A stretch of 64,000 nt of DNA from an uncultured Comamonas sp. (GTDB taxonomy: Bacteria > Pseudomonadota > Gammaproteobacteria > Burkholderiales > Burkholderiaceae_C): assembly GCA_947306475.1 (NCBI GenBank), contig CAMZGS010000002.1, positions 124,001 through 188,000 of the forward strand. Reading direction: 5' to 3'. This document shows positions 56,883-64,000 of this stretch, one piece after another (position 1 is the stretch's first letter; each line of letters starts with the position of its first letter). Below the pieces are notes generated by a model, which was given only the letters and a program-made list of their open reading frames with translations, had not been told where the DNA came from and did no database searches. The translations under genes were made by a program, and so were the position numbers.

Positions 56883-58499
56883 ATGCAACACGACAAGATC
56901 CTCATCCTGGACTTTGGCTCCCAAGTCACCCAGCTCATCGCCCGCCGCGTGCGCGAAGCCCATGTGTACTGCGAAGTGCATCCCTGCGATGTGAGCAGCG
57001 ACTGGGTGCGCGAATTTGCCGCCGACGGCAGGCTCAAGGGCATCATCCTGTCGGGCAGCCATGCCTCGGTCTATGAAGTGGACGACCGCGCGCCTGACGC
57101 CGTGTTCGAGCTGGGCATTCCCGTGCTGGGTATCTGCTACGGCATGCAGACCATGGCCACCCAGCTGGGCGGCAAGGTCGAAGGCTCCAACACCCGCGAA
57201 TTCGGTTACGCCGAAGTTCGCGCGCATGGCCACACCAGGCTGCTGGAAGGCATTCAGGACTTCGTGACCGAAGAGGGCCACGGCATGCTCAAGGTCTGGA
57301 TGAGCCACGGTGACAAGGTCACCCAGCTGCCAGAGGGCTTCAAGGTGATGTGTTCCACACCTTCCTGCTCCGTTGCCGGCATGGCCGATGAAACCCGCCA
57401 CTTCTATGCCGTGCAGTTCCACCCCGAAGTCACGCACACCGTGCAGGGCCAGGCCATGCTGAACCGTTTTGTGCTGGACATCTGCGGTGCCAAGGCAGAC
57501 TGGATCATGGGCGACTACATCGAGGAAGCCGTGGCCAAGATCCGCGAGCAGGTGGGCGATGAGGAAGTCATCCTCGGCCTGTCCGGCGGCGTGGACTCCT
57601 CCGTGGCCGCTGCGCTGATCCACCGCGCCATCGGCGACCAGCTGACCTGCGTGTTCGTGGACCACGGCCTGCTGCGCCTGAACGAGGGCGACATGGTCAT
57701 GGACATGTTCGAAGGCAAGCTGCACGCCAAGGTCGTGCGCGTCGATGCCTCCGACCTGTTCATGCGCGAACTCAAGGGCGTGGCCGACCCCGAGAAGAAG
57801 CGCAAGATCATCGGCCGCCTGTTTGTGGACGTGTTCAAGAGCGAAGCGGCCAAGCTTAAGGCTGCCACCGCAGGCTCCAAGGGCGCGACTTTCCTGGCCC
57901 AAGGCACGATCTACCCTGACGTGATCGAGTCGGGCGGCGCCAAGTCCAAGAAGGCTGTCACCATCAAGAGCCACCACAACGTGGGCGGCTTGCCTGAGCA
58001 ACTGGGTCTGAAGCTGCTGGAACCCCTGCGCGACCTGTTCAAGGACGAAGTGCGCGAACTGGGCGTGGCTCTGGGCCTGCCCCGCGAAATGGTGTATCGC
58101 CACCCCTTCCCTGGCCCCGGACTGGGTGTGCGTATCCTCGGTGAAGTCAAGAAGGAATACGCCGACCTGCTGCGCCGTGCAGACGCGATCTTTATCGAGG
58201 AACTGCGCAACTGGATCGACGAAAAGACCGGCAAGAGCTGGTACGACCTGACCAGCCAGGCCTTCACCGTGTTCCTGCCCGTCAAGAGCGTGGGCGTGAT
58301 GGGCGACGGCCGCACCTACGACTACGTCGTGGCCCTGCGTGCCGTGATCACCAGCGACTTCATGACCGCCGACTGGGCCGAGCTGCCCTACGGTCTGCTC
58401 AAGAAGGTGTCTGGCCGCATCATCAATGAAGTCCGTGGCATCAACCGCGTGACCTATGACGTGTCCACCAAGCCGCCAGCAACGATTGAGTGGGAGTGA
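56883..58499 (+). CDS. guaA: GMP synthase (glutamine-hydrolysing)
   Basis: This 538-residue enzyme converts XMP to GMP. It has an N-terminal class I glutamine amidotransferase with catalytic Cys in GICYGMQ and His in VQFHPEVTH. An ATP-pyrophosphatase PP-loop [11 protein letters not shown] and a C-terminal dimerisation domain ending PATIEWE follow. Length is normal. Confidence 0.98.
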   Translation: MQHDKILILDFGSQVTQLIARRVREAHVYCEVHPCDVSSDWVREFAADGRLKGIILSGSHASVYEVDDRAPDAVFELGIPVLGICYGMQTMATQLGGKVEGSNTREFGYAEVRAHGHTRLLEGIQDFVTEEGHGMLKVWMSHGDKVTQLPEGFKVMCSTPSCSVAGMADETRHFYAVQFHPEVTHTVQGQAMLNRFVLDICGAKADWIMGDYIEEAVAKIREQVGDEEVILGLSGGVDSSVAAALIHRAIGDQLTCVFVDHGLLRLNEGDMVMDMFEGKLHAKVVRVDASDLFMRELKGVADPEKKRKIIGRLFVDVFKSEAAKLKAATAGSKGATFLAQGTIYPDVIESGGAKSKKAVTIKSHHNVGGLPEQLGLKLLEPLRDLFKDEVRELGVALGLPREMVYRHPFPGPGLGVRILGEVKKEYADLLRRADAIFIEELRNWIDEKTGKSWYDLTSQAFTVFLPVKSVGVMGDGRTYDYVVALRAVITSDFMTADWAELPYGLLKKVSGRIINEVRGINRVTYDVSTKPPATIEWE

Positions 58500-58530
58500 T
58501 CCCCGTTATTTGATGGTGTAAAAAACCCCC

Positions 58531-58557
58531 AGGCCCGCTTGATTGCGGGCTTTTTTT
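58531..58557 (+). terminator. Terminator after guaA
   Basis: GCCCGC (58533-58538), a 6-base loop and GCGGGC (58545-58550) are followed by seven T residues. The A-rich left flank lets it serve speG only partly, since the speG stop lies in the T run. Confidence 0.8.
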
Positions 58558-59086
58558 ATTCCGGGCATGGTGCTATCCCCCGTAGATACTGATCTTGAAG
58601 AATGTACATGCGCAGCGCGGTGCGGTATGAGCCATTGGCAAAGAACTCATCCACCAATTCACCTTCAAGAGTGAAACCCAGTTTGGTGTAGATGTGTATG
58701 GCCTTGTCGTTGCTCTTGTCCACATACAAATACACCTTGTGCAGGTTCAGTACCTTGAAGCCATACTCCAGCGCCATGTGCATTGCCTGGGAGGCCAGGC
58801 CGCGCCCTTGAAACCTGGGGTCGATGATGATTTGAATTTCTGCGCGGCGGTGGATCAGGTTGATTTCCACCAGCTCCACCAACCCCAGTCGGGTTTCTCC
58901 TTCCGCAACCACAAAGCGCCGCTCGCTTTGGTCGTGAACGTGTTGTTCATACAGGCTGCTGAGTTCATCAAAGGTTTCAAACGGCTCCTCAAACCAATAA
59001 CGCATCACGCTGGCGTTGTTGTCCAGTGAGTGAACAAATCGCAAATCGTCGCGCTCCAGTGGGCGTAATTGCACATTTGCGTTCAT
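58556..59086 (-). CDS. speG: Spermidine N1-acetyltransferase
   Basis: This 176-residue GNAT enzyme is close to E. coli SpeG along its length as I recall it: [40 protein letters not shown], acetyl-CoA site RFQGRGLA and [13 protein letters not shown]. It acetylates spermidine and spermine to limit polyamine toxicity. GGAGA precedes ATG 59086. The longer frame to 59167 is rejected. Confidence 0.94.
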   Translation of the reverse strand: MNANVQLRPLERDDLRFVHSLDNNASVMRYWFEEPFETFDELSSLYEQHVHDQSERRFVVAEGETRLGLVELVEINLIHRRAEIQIIIDPRFQGRGLASQAMHMALEYGFKVLNLHKVYLYVDKSNDKAIHIYTKLGFTLEGELVDEFFANGSYRTALRMYILQDQYLRGIAPCPE

Positions 59087-59165
59087 AAATTCTCCAAAAA
59101 GCTGGTTGCCGAATTGTGTTTCCGGCTGTTGTCGAGGAAGCGCACTTGCCCCGGGCACCCACCAC

Positions 59166-59183
59166 ATTTCATACAGCAGTCAC
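59166..59183 (+). promoter_or_regulatory. Candidate Pho box upstream of phoX
   Basis: ATTTCAT-ACAG-CAGTCAC matches the PhoB direct repeat CTGTCAT-N4-CTGTCAC at 11 of 14 conserved positions, about 50 bases before the PhoX start. It supports phosphate-starvation control. Confidence 0.4.
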
Positions 59184-59232
59184 AGAGTGGGCAGAGACTG
59201 CAGGAACGACTTCTGAACCCGGAGGCATCATC

Positions 59233-61197
59233 ATGCAGCGGAACCACAACCTTATCGACAGTGAAGACATCCCCACCAACCTCAGCGCCAACCCTGAATT
59301 CCAGAACGTGGTTCGGCAGGCAGTGTCGCGTCGCGGTTTTTTGCGTAGCGGCACGGGCCTGACGGCAGCCATGTTTCTGGGCCTCGGTGGTGGCCTGGCG
59401 GCAGGCTGTGCCACAGCGGGCCGTGCGGGTGGGGGCTCGTCCCTGATGGGCTTTCAGGCCATTCCCGCTTCGACGGCTGACGCATTGCAGGTCGCGCCGG
59501 GGTATAGCGCCCATGTGCTGGCGCCCTGGGGTACGCCGTTGATCGATGGTGCCCCCGCCTTTGGCGGGGATGGCAGCGAAGATGCCGCTGCGCAGGCCTT
59601 GCAGGTGGGCGACAACCACGATGGCATGCACTACTTTCCCATCAATGGCCAAAGCAACGAGGGCCTGCTGGTGGTCAACCACGAATACAGCACCGTGGAT
59701 GAAAAAACCGGCACCTACGTCTGGCTGTTCGGCACCAAAGGGGCTGACGTCAAGGCCCGGTGGGGCAAGGACCATGTTCACAAGTCGATGAATGCCCATG
59801 GGGTATCGGTGATCCATATTCGCAAGAACGCCCAGGGGCAGTGGGACATTGTTCCGGACAGTGCCTACAACCGTCGCATCACCGCGCTTTCCGAGATGGA
59901 GATGGCAGGGCCTGCGGCAGGTGATGTGCTGCTGCAGACCCGCGGTGACCCCTCAGGGCGCCGTGTGCAGGGCACGTTCAACAACTGTGGCAGCGGCTTT
60001 ACGCCCTGGGGCACGTACCTGACTTGCGAAGAAAACTTCAACAACTACTTTGGCACGACCGGCGGCGCCGACCGGCGCAGCGCCGCGCTCAGGCGCTATG
60101 GCATCTCGCCCAAGGAAAGTCTCTACCAGTGGGAAAAGCACGAAGCGCGCTTTGACTATGTGCAGGAGCCCAATGAATCCAACCGCTTTGGCTGGATCGT
60201 GGAAATTGACCCCTTCGACCCCAGCAGCGTACCCAAAAAACGCACGGCACTGGGGCGTTTCAAGCATGAGAACGCCGCCTTCACCCTGACCAGTGATGGC
60301 CGGGCTGTGGTGTACATGGGGGACGACCAGGCCAACGACTACATCTACAAATTTGTCTCGGATGGTCGCTATGTCCAGGGCGGGGACAACAGCGGGCTGC
60401 TGGATCAGGGCAGGCTGTATGTGGCCCGCTTCGATGCAGGCAAAACCACGGGCGACTTTGCCGGTACGGGCGAATGGCTGCTGCTGGACAAGCAGGTCAA
60501 TCCCAGGCTGCAGGCCGACCGCAGCTTCGCCAATCAGGCCGCTGTGCTGGTGCATGCGCGCATGGCCGCTGATGTGCTGGGAGCCACCAAGATGGACCGG
60601 CCCGAGTGGGTGGCTGTACACCCAAAGACGGGCGAGGTGTACGTGACTCTGACCAACAACCCTGGTCGCACGGTGGCCGACGAAGCCAATCCCCGCGCCA
60701 GGAACATCTACGGCCAGATTGTGCGCTGGCGCGAAACTGGTCATGACGCTGCGGCCACCACCTTCGAGTGGGACATCTTTGTGCTGGCAGGCAACCCCAA
60801 TGTTTACAGCGATCGCAGCAACCCAAGGTCCGGCACCGCCAATGTGACCGCAGACAACGCTTTCAACAGCCCCGATGGTCTGGCCTTTGATGCCGATGGC
60901 CGCTTGTGGATCGAGACCGATGGCGGATACAGCAACCAGGGCGAGTACGCGGGGCAGGGCAACAACATGATGCTGTGCGCTGACCCGGCCACCAGGGAGA
61001 TTCGCCGCTTTCTGGTGGGGCCCAGGGAATGCGAGGTCACTGGGATCACCTTTACCCCCGATTACCGGACCATGTTCATCAACATCCAGCACCCTGGCGA
61101 GGCGGGGGATAGCCACTGGCCCAGCGGCGGCCAGGGGCTGCCACGCTCGGCCACGGTGGTCATCACCAAGGACGATGGTGGGGTGATAGGCACCTAG
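59233..61197 (+). CDS. PhoX-family alkaline phosphatase (DUF839)
   Basis: This 654-residue exported phosphatase has a Tat motif SRRGFLRSG (32-40) followed by a hydrophobic stretch. A lipobox-like LAAGC (Cys59) suggests a Tat-exported lipoprotein. PhoX hallmarks are GDNHDGMHYFP, VVNHEY, FNNCGSGFTPWGTYLTCEE and the C-terminal PDGLAFDADGRLWIETDGG. PhoX enzymes use Ca/Fe rather than Zn and release phosphate from organic esters. Start 59233 follows GGAGG. A candidate Pho box lies upstream. Confidence 0.92.
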   Translation: MQRNHNLIDSEDIPTNLSANPEFQNVVRQAVSRRGFLRSGTGLTAAMFLGLGGGLAAGCATAGRAGGGSSLMGFQAIPASTADALQVAPGYSAHVLAPWGTPLIDGAPAFGGDGSEDAAAQALQVGDNHDGMHYFPINGQSNEGLLVVNHEYSTVDEKTGTYVWLFGTKGADVKARWGKDHVHKSMNAHGVSVIHIRKNAQGQWDIVPDSAYNRRITALSEMEMAGPAAGDVLLQTRGDPSGRRVQGTFNNCGSGFTPWGTYLTCEENFNNYFGTTGGADRRSAALRRYGISPKESLYQWEKHEARFDYVQEPNESNRFGWIVEIDPFDPSSVPKKRTALGRFKHENAAFTLTSDGRAVVYMGDDQANDYIYKFVSDGRYVQGGDNSGLLDQGRLYVARFDAGKTTGDFAGTGEWLLLDKQVNPRLQADRSFANQAAVLVHARMAADVLGATKMDRPEWVAVHPKTGEVYVTLTNNPGRTVADEANPRARNIYGQIVRWRETGHDAAATTFEWDIFVLAGNPNVYSDRSNPRSGTANVTADNAFNSPDGLAFDADGRLWIETDGGYSNQGEYAGQGNNMMLCADPATREIRRFLVGPRECEVTGITFTPDYRTMFINIQHPGEAGDSHWPSGGQGLPRSATVVITKDDGGVIGT

Positions 61198-61375
61198 CGT
61201 CGCAGCTGCGTTTGCGCTGCTGACGCAGCGAGAGAGCGAACCGCATGTTGAGGCGTGGTACGTTGCCAGAAATCGTTCTGGATCGGTGAACCGACTGGCC
61301 GACGTGTGCCTGGGTGTCGTTTCTTTGTCGCCTGCGGGAGCGTGCAGATGGAACATCCTGCACGACAATAATCCG
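61198..61375. other. Leader of the P-type ATPase gene
   Basis: No gene is seen. A small hairpin GTGCAG/CTGCAC (61342-61347 and 61358-61363) lies 13 bases before the ATG. No riboswitch class that I know was recognised. Confidence 0.4.
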
Positions 61376-64000
61376 ATGAAATTCACCCGCAGCCCGGCCA
61401 CTCCGCCCTCGTCGGACTGGCACACCATGAGCTTTGAGGACGCCGAGCAGGCGCTGGAGACCGGCCCCCAGGGCCTGACGCAGGAGGGGGCGCGCAAGCG
61501 CCTGCTGCAATATGGCCCCAATCGCCTTGTGGGCGCGAAGCGGCGCGGGCCGGTGCTGCGCTTTTTGCTGCAATTTCACAACATCCTGCTGTACGTGATG
61601 CTGGCAGCGGCGCTAGTTACGGCGCTGCTGGGGCATTGGGTGGATACAGGGGTGCTGCTGATGGCGGTGCTGGTCAACGCCATCATCGGCTTTGTGCAGG
61701 AGGGCAAGGCCGAGTCGGCGCTGGATGCCATCCGCGCCATGCTGTCGCCGCGTGCCATCGTGGTGCGGGAAGGGCAGCGCTGCGAGATCGATGCCGCGCA
61801 GCTGGTACCGGGCGACCGGGTGCTGCTGGCCTCGGGCGACCGGGTGCCGGCCGATCTGCGCCTGTGCGCCGTCAAGGAGCTGCGCGTGGATGAGTCGGCG
61901 TTGACCGGGGAGTCGCTGGCCTGCGAGAAAGACACGCAGGCCGTGGCCGAGGGGGCGCCGCTGGGCGACCGGGTCGGCATGGCCTATTCGGGCACCCTGG
62001 TGGTGTACGGGCAGGCGCAGGGCATTGTGGTGGCCACGGGCAGCGCTACGGAGCTGGGCAAGATCAACCAGATGCTCTCGGACGTGCAGAGCCTGACCAC
62101 GCCGCTGCTGCGCCAGATCGACCACTTTGGCCGCATGCTGGCGCTGGTGATTCTGGGGGTGTCGGCGCTGACCTTCATCATGGGCACCTGGTGGCGTGGC
62201 CATGCGGCGGCCGACATGTTCATGATGGTGGTGGCGCTGACTGCCTCGGCGATCCCGGAGGGGCTGCCAGCCATCATGACCGTGACCCTGGCGCTGGGGG
62301 TGCAGCGCATGGCACGGCGCCATGCCATCGTGCGGCGTCTGCCGGCGGTGGAGGCGCTGGGCTCGGTGACCGTGATCTGTTCCGACAAGACTGGCACCCT
62401 CACGCGCAATGAGATGACGGTGCAGCGTGTGGTCTGCGCGGGCCAGATATTCGAAGTCACCGGGGTGGGCTACGAGCCAGTGGGGGAATGCTGCGTTCAC
62501 GGCCAGCCTGTGGAGGTGGGGTGCTACCCGACGCTGGTCATGGCCGTGCGCGCCGGGGTGTTGTGCAACGACGCCCGTCTGCACCAGGAAGCAGGCCAGT
62601 GGAGCGTGGTGGGCGATCCGACCGAAGGCGCCCTGCTGGTGCTGGGACACAAGGCCGGCTGCACGCAGGCCTGGGGCGAAGCGACCTGGCCGCGCCTGGA
62701 TTCCATTCCGTTTGAGTCGCAGCACCGCTTCATGGCCACCTTGCACCACGGCGTGGATGGCCAGAGCTGGATTTTTGCCAAGGGCGCGCCCGAGCGCATT
62801 CTGGACATGTGCAGCCGCCAGCTGGCCTGCCTGGAAGACCACCACAACCCGGGCGGTGGGGGAGAAGAGCCGCTGGATGTGGATTACTGGCGCCGCATGG
62901 TCACCGACCTGGCCGCGCAGGGCATGCGGTTGCTGGCGCTGGCCTACAAGCCCATGCCGGCGCAGCAGCAGCACCTGACGATGGCGGACATGGATGGCGG
63001 CGGCTTCACGCTGCTGGCGCTGCTGGGCATCATCGACCCACCGCGCGAGGAGGCGCGCCAGGCCGTGCAGGAGTGCCATCAGGCCGGGATTCGCGTGAAG
63101 ATGATCACGGGCGACCATGTGGAGACGGCGCGCGCCATTGGCGCACAGCTGGGCATTGGCCTGGGCAAGCCCGCCATGACCGGGGCAGAGCTGGCGCTGA
63201 CCGATGATGCGACGCTGCAGCGCCTGGTCATGGACGTGGACGTGTTTGCACGCGCCAGCCCGGAGCACAAGCTGCGCCTGGTGCAGGCCTTGCAGCATCA
63301 GGGCCAGGTGGTGGCGATGACGGGCGATGGCGTCAACGATGCACCAGCCCTCAAGCGTGCCGATGTCGGGGTGGCCATGGGGCGCAAGGGCACCGATGCC
63401 GCCAAGGAGGCTTCCAGCATGGTGCTGGCTGACGACAACTTCGCCACCATTGCCGCTGCGGTGCACGAGGGGCGGGCGGTGTACGACAACCTCAAGAAGT
63501 TTCTGCTCTTCATGCTGCCCTCCAATGGCGGCGAGGCGCTGGTGATCATTGCCGCCATCCTGTTTGAGCTGCTGCTGCCGCTGACGCCGGCACAGGTGTT
63601 GTGGATCAACATGGTCACTTCCAGCACGCTGGGGTTGGCCCTGGCCTTTGAGCCGGCTGAGCACGGCCTGATGGCGCGCCCGCCCAGACCGCCGCAGGAG
63701 GCCTTGCTGTCCGGCTTTTTTGTCTGGCGCGTGGTGATGGTGTCGGTGCTGATGATGGTCGGGGCGCTGGGCCTGTTCCTATGGGAGCTGCAGGCCGGCA
63801 ACCGCGTGGAGGTGGCGCGCACCATGGTGGTCAACGCCATCGTGGTGGCGGAGATGTTCTACCTGCTCAACAGCCGCTTCGTTCTGGCGTCCGTGCTCAG
63901 CTGGCAGGGGCTGACCGGCAACCGCTTTGTGCTGCTGTCGCTGGCAGTGTGCATTCCGCTGCAATGGGCGTTCACGCACCATCCGGTCATGCAGGGCGTG
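61376..64000 (+). CDS. P-type cation-transporting ATPase, type II (3' end outside the window)
   Basis: The visible 875 codons form a nearly complete P-type ATPase. They include an N-terminal cation_ATPase_N region, actuator motif DESALTGES and M4 cation site AIPEGLPAIMT. The phosphorylated Asp is in CSDKTGTLTRNE, and MITGDHVETA and MTGDGVNDAPALKRADVG follow. Several C-terminal helices are present. The PEGL site indicates a Ca2+ or Na+/K+-type pump rather than a heavy-metal pump. The frame is open to the window end, so the final residues are missing. Start 61376 (MKFTRS) lacks a strong ribosome site. Confidence 0.93.
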   Translation, partial: MKFTRSPATPPSSDWHTMSFEDAEQALETGPQGLTQEGARKRLLQYGPNRLVGAKRRGPVLRFLLQFHNILLYVMLAAALVTALLGHWVDTGVLLMAVLVNAIIGFVQEGKAESALDAIRAMLSPRAIVVREGQRCEIDAAQLVPGDRVLLASGDRVPADLRLCAVKELRVDESALTGESLACEKDTQAVAEGAPLGDRVGMAYSGTLVVYGQAQGIVVATGSATELGKINQMLSDVQSLTTPLLRQIDHFGRMLALVILGVSALTFIMGTWWRGHAAADMFMMVVALTASAIPEGLPAIMTVTLALGVQRMARRHAIVRRLPAVEALGSVTVICSDKTGTLTRNEMTVQRVVCAGQIFEVTGVGYEPVGECCVHGQPVEVGCYPTLVMAVRAGVLCNDARLHQEAGQWSVVGDPTEGALLVLGHKAGCTQAWGEATWPRLDSIPFESQHRFMATLHHGVDGQSWIFAKGAPERILDMCSRQLACLEDHHNPGGGGEEPLDVDYWRRMVTDLAAQGMRLLALAYKPMPAQQQHLTMADMDGGGFTLLALLGIIDPPREEARQAVQECHQAGIRVKMITGDHVETARAIGAQLGIGLGKPAMTGAELALTDDATLQRLVMDVDVFARASPEHKLRLVQALQHQGQVVAMTGDGVNDAPALKRADVGVAMGRKGTDAAKEASSMVLADDNFATIAAAVHEGRAVYDNLKKFLLFMLPSNGGEALVIIAAILFELLLPLTPAQVLWINMVTSSTLGLALAFEPAEHGLMARPPRPPQEALLSGFFVWRVVMVSVLMMVGALGLFLWELQAGNRVEVARTMVVNAIVVAEMFYLLNSRFVLASVLSWQGLTGNRFVLLSLAVCIPLQWAFTHHPVMQGV

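Noticed and set aside
61198-61375. Metal-sensing riboswitch before the P-type ATPase
   Set aside because: I looked for yybP-ykoY-, M-box- and fluoride-type conserved cores and found none; only a small hairpin is present.
61613-63664. Minus-strand open frame of about 683 codons over the P-type ATPase
   Set aside because: Antisense shadow with His/Gln/Arg-rich composition and no domains.

Overview
The window is a high-GC chromosomal segment whose gene content and order point to a beta-proteobacterium of the Comamonadaceae, probably Comamonas or a close relative. The indicators are an AcnD/PrpF methylcitrate cluster with a RamB/ScfR-type regulator, smpB-ratA-ratB, guaB-guaA, a FimV-like protein, selD/mnmH, and many copies of a short palindromic intergenic repeat of a kind I associate with this family. 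The assignment is inference; no 16S rRNA is present.

1-8.5 kb: a secreted YbjN-family protein, then a minus-strand propionate (2-methylcitrate) operon acnD-prpF-prpC-lyase, divergent from a helix-turn-helix acyl-CoA-type regulator across a perfect 11-bp inverted repeat. 8.5-13 kb: a Tat-exported sulfide:quinone-oxidoreductase-like flavoprotein with a small membrane partner, then a minus-strand msrA/flavodoxin/EamA-exporter group, and tRNA-Gln(UUG). 13-19.4 kb: a complete type I restriction-modification operon hsdR-hsdM-hsdS with AT-rich target-recognition domains, followed by a truncated MqsA/YgiT-like zinc-finger protein. 19.4-24.6 kb: a ttrBCA-type molybdoenzyme operon (tetrathionate reductase-like). 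24.9-29.9 kb: a QseBC-type two-component system whose response regulator overlaps a large MASE3-PAS-GGDEF-EAL protein.

29.9-32.1 kb: an integrase remnant beside tRNA-Ser(GGA), then a stomatin-like/NfeD pair. 32.3-45.9 kb: mostly housekeeping genes: an Arg/Lys/Orn decarboxylase, YigZ, an Lrp-family regulator, selD and mnmH (selenium use in tRNA), a FimV-like protein, Tex, LexA with its SOS box, an asparaginase and adenylate kinase. 46-53 kb: a GlcG/HbpS-like protein, a YccA/BI-1 membrane protein, and a minus-strand run containing two diguanylate cyclases, trmB, gluQ and an FlhG/MinD-like ATPase. 53-58.5 kb: smpB, ratA-ratB, a DUF4124 protein, guaB and guaA. 58.5-64 kb: speG, a PhoX phosphatase with a candidate Pho box, and a P-type cation ATPase cut by the window end.

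Two themes recur. One is c-di-GMP signalling: three GGDEF proteins, two of them beside signalling or partitioning partners. The other is the palindromic repeat family: copies sit between cistrons of the prp, hsd and ttr operons, form gene ends with a stop codon (acnD, the histidine kinase), and appear in frame inside two conserved genes (gluQ and tex). I found no CRISPR array, no intact transposon and no clearly novel multi-gene system. The best leads are the coding-region repeats, the zinc-finger ORF beside the restriction system, and the two c-di-GMP gene neighbourhoods.
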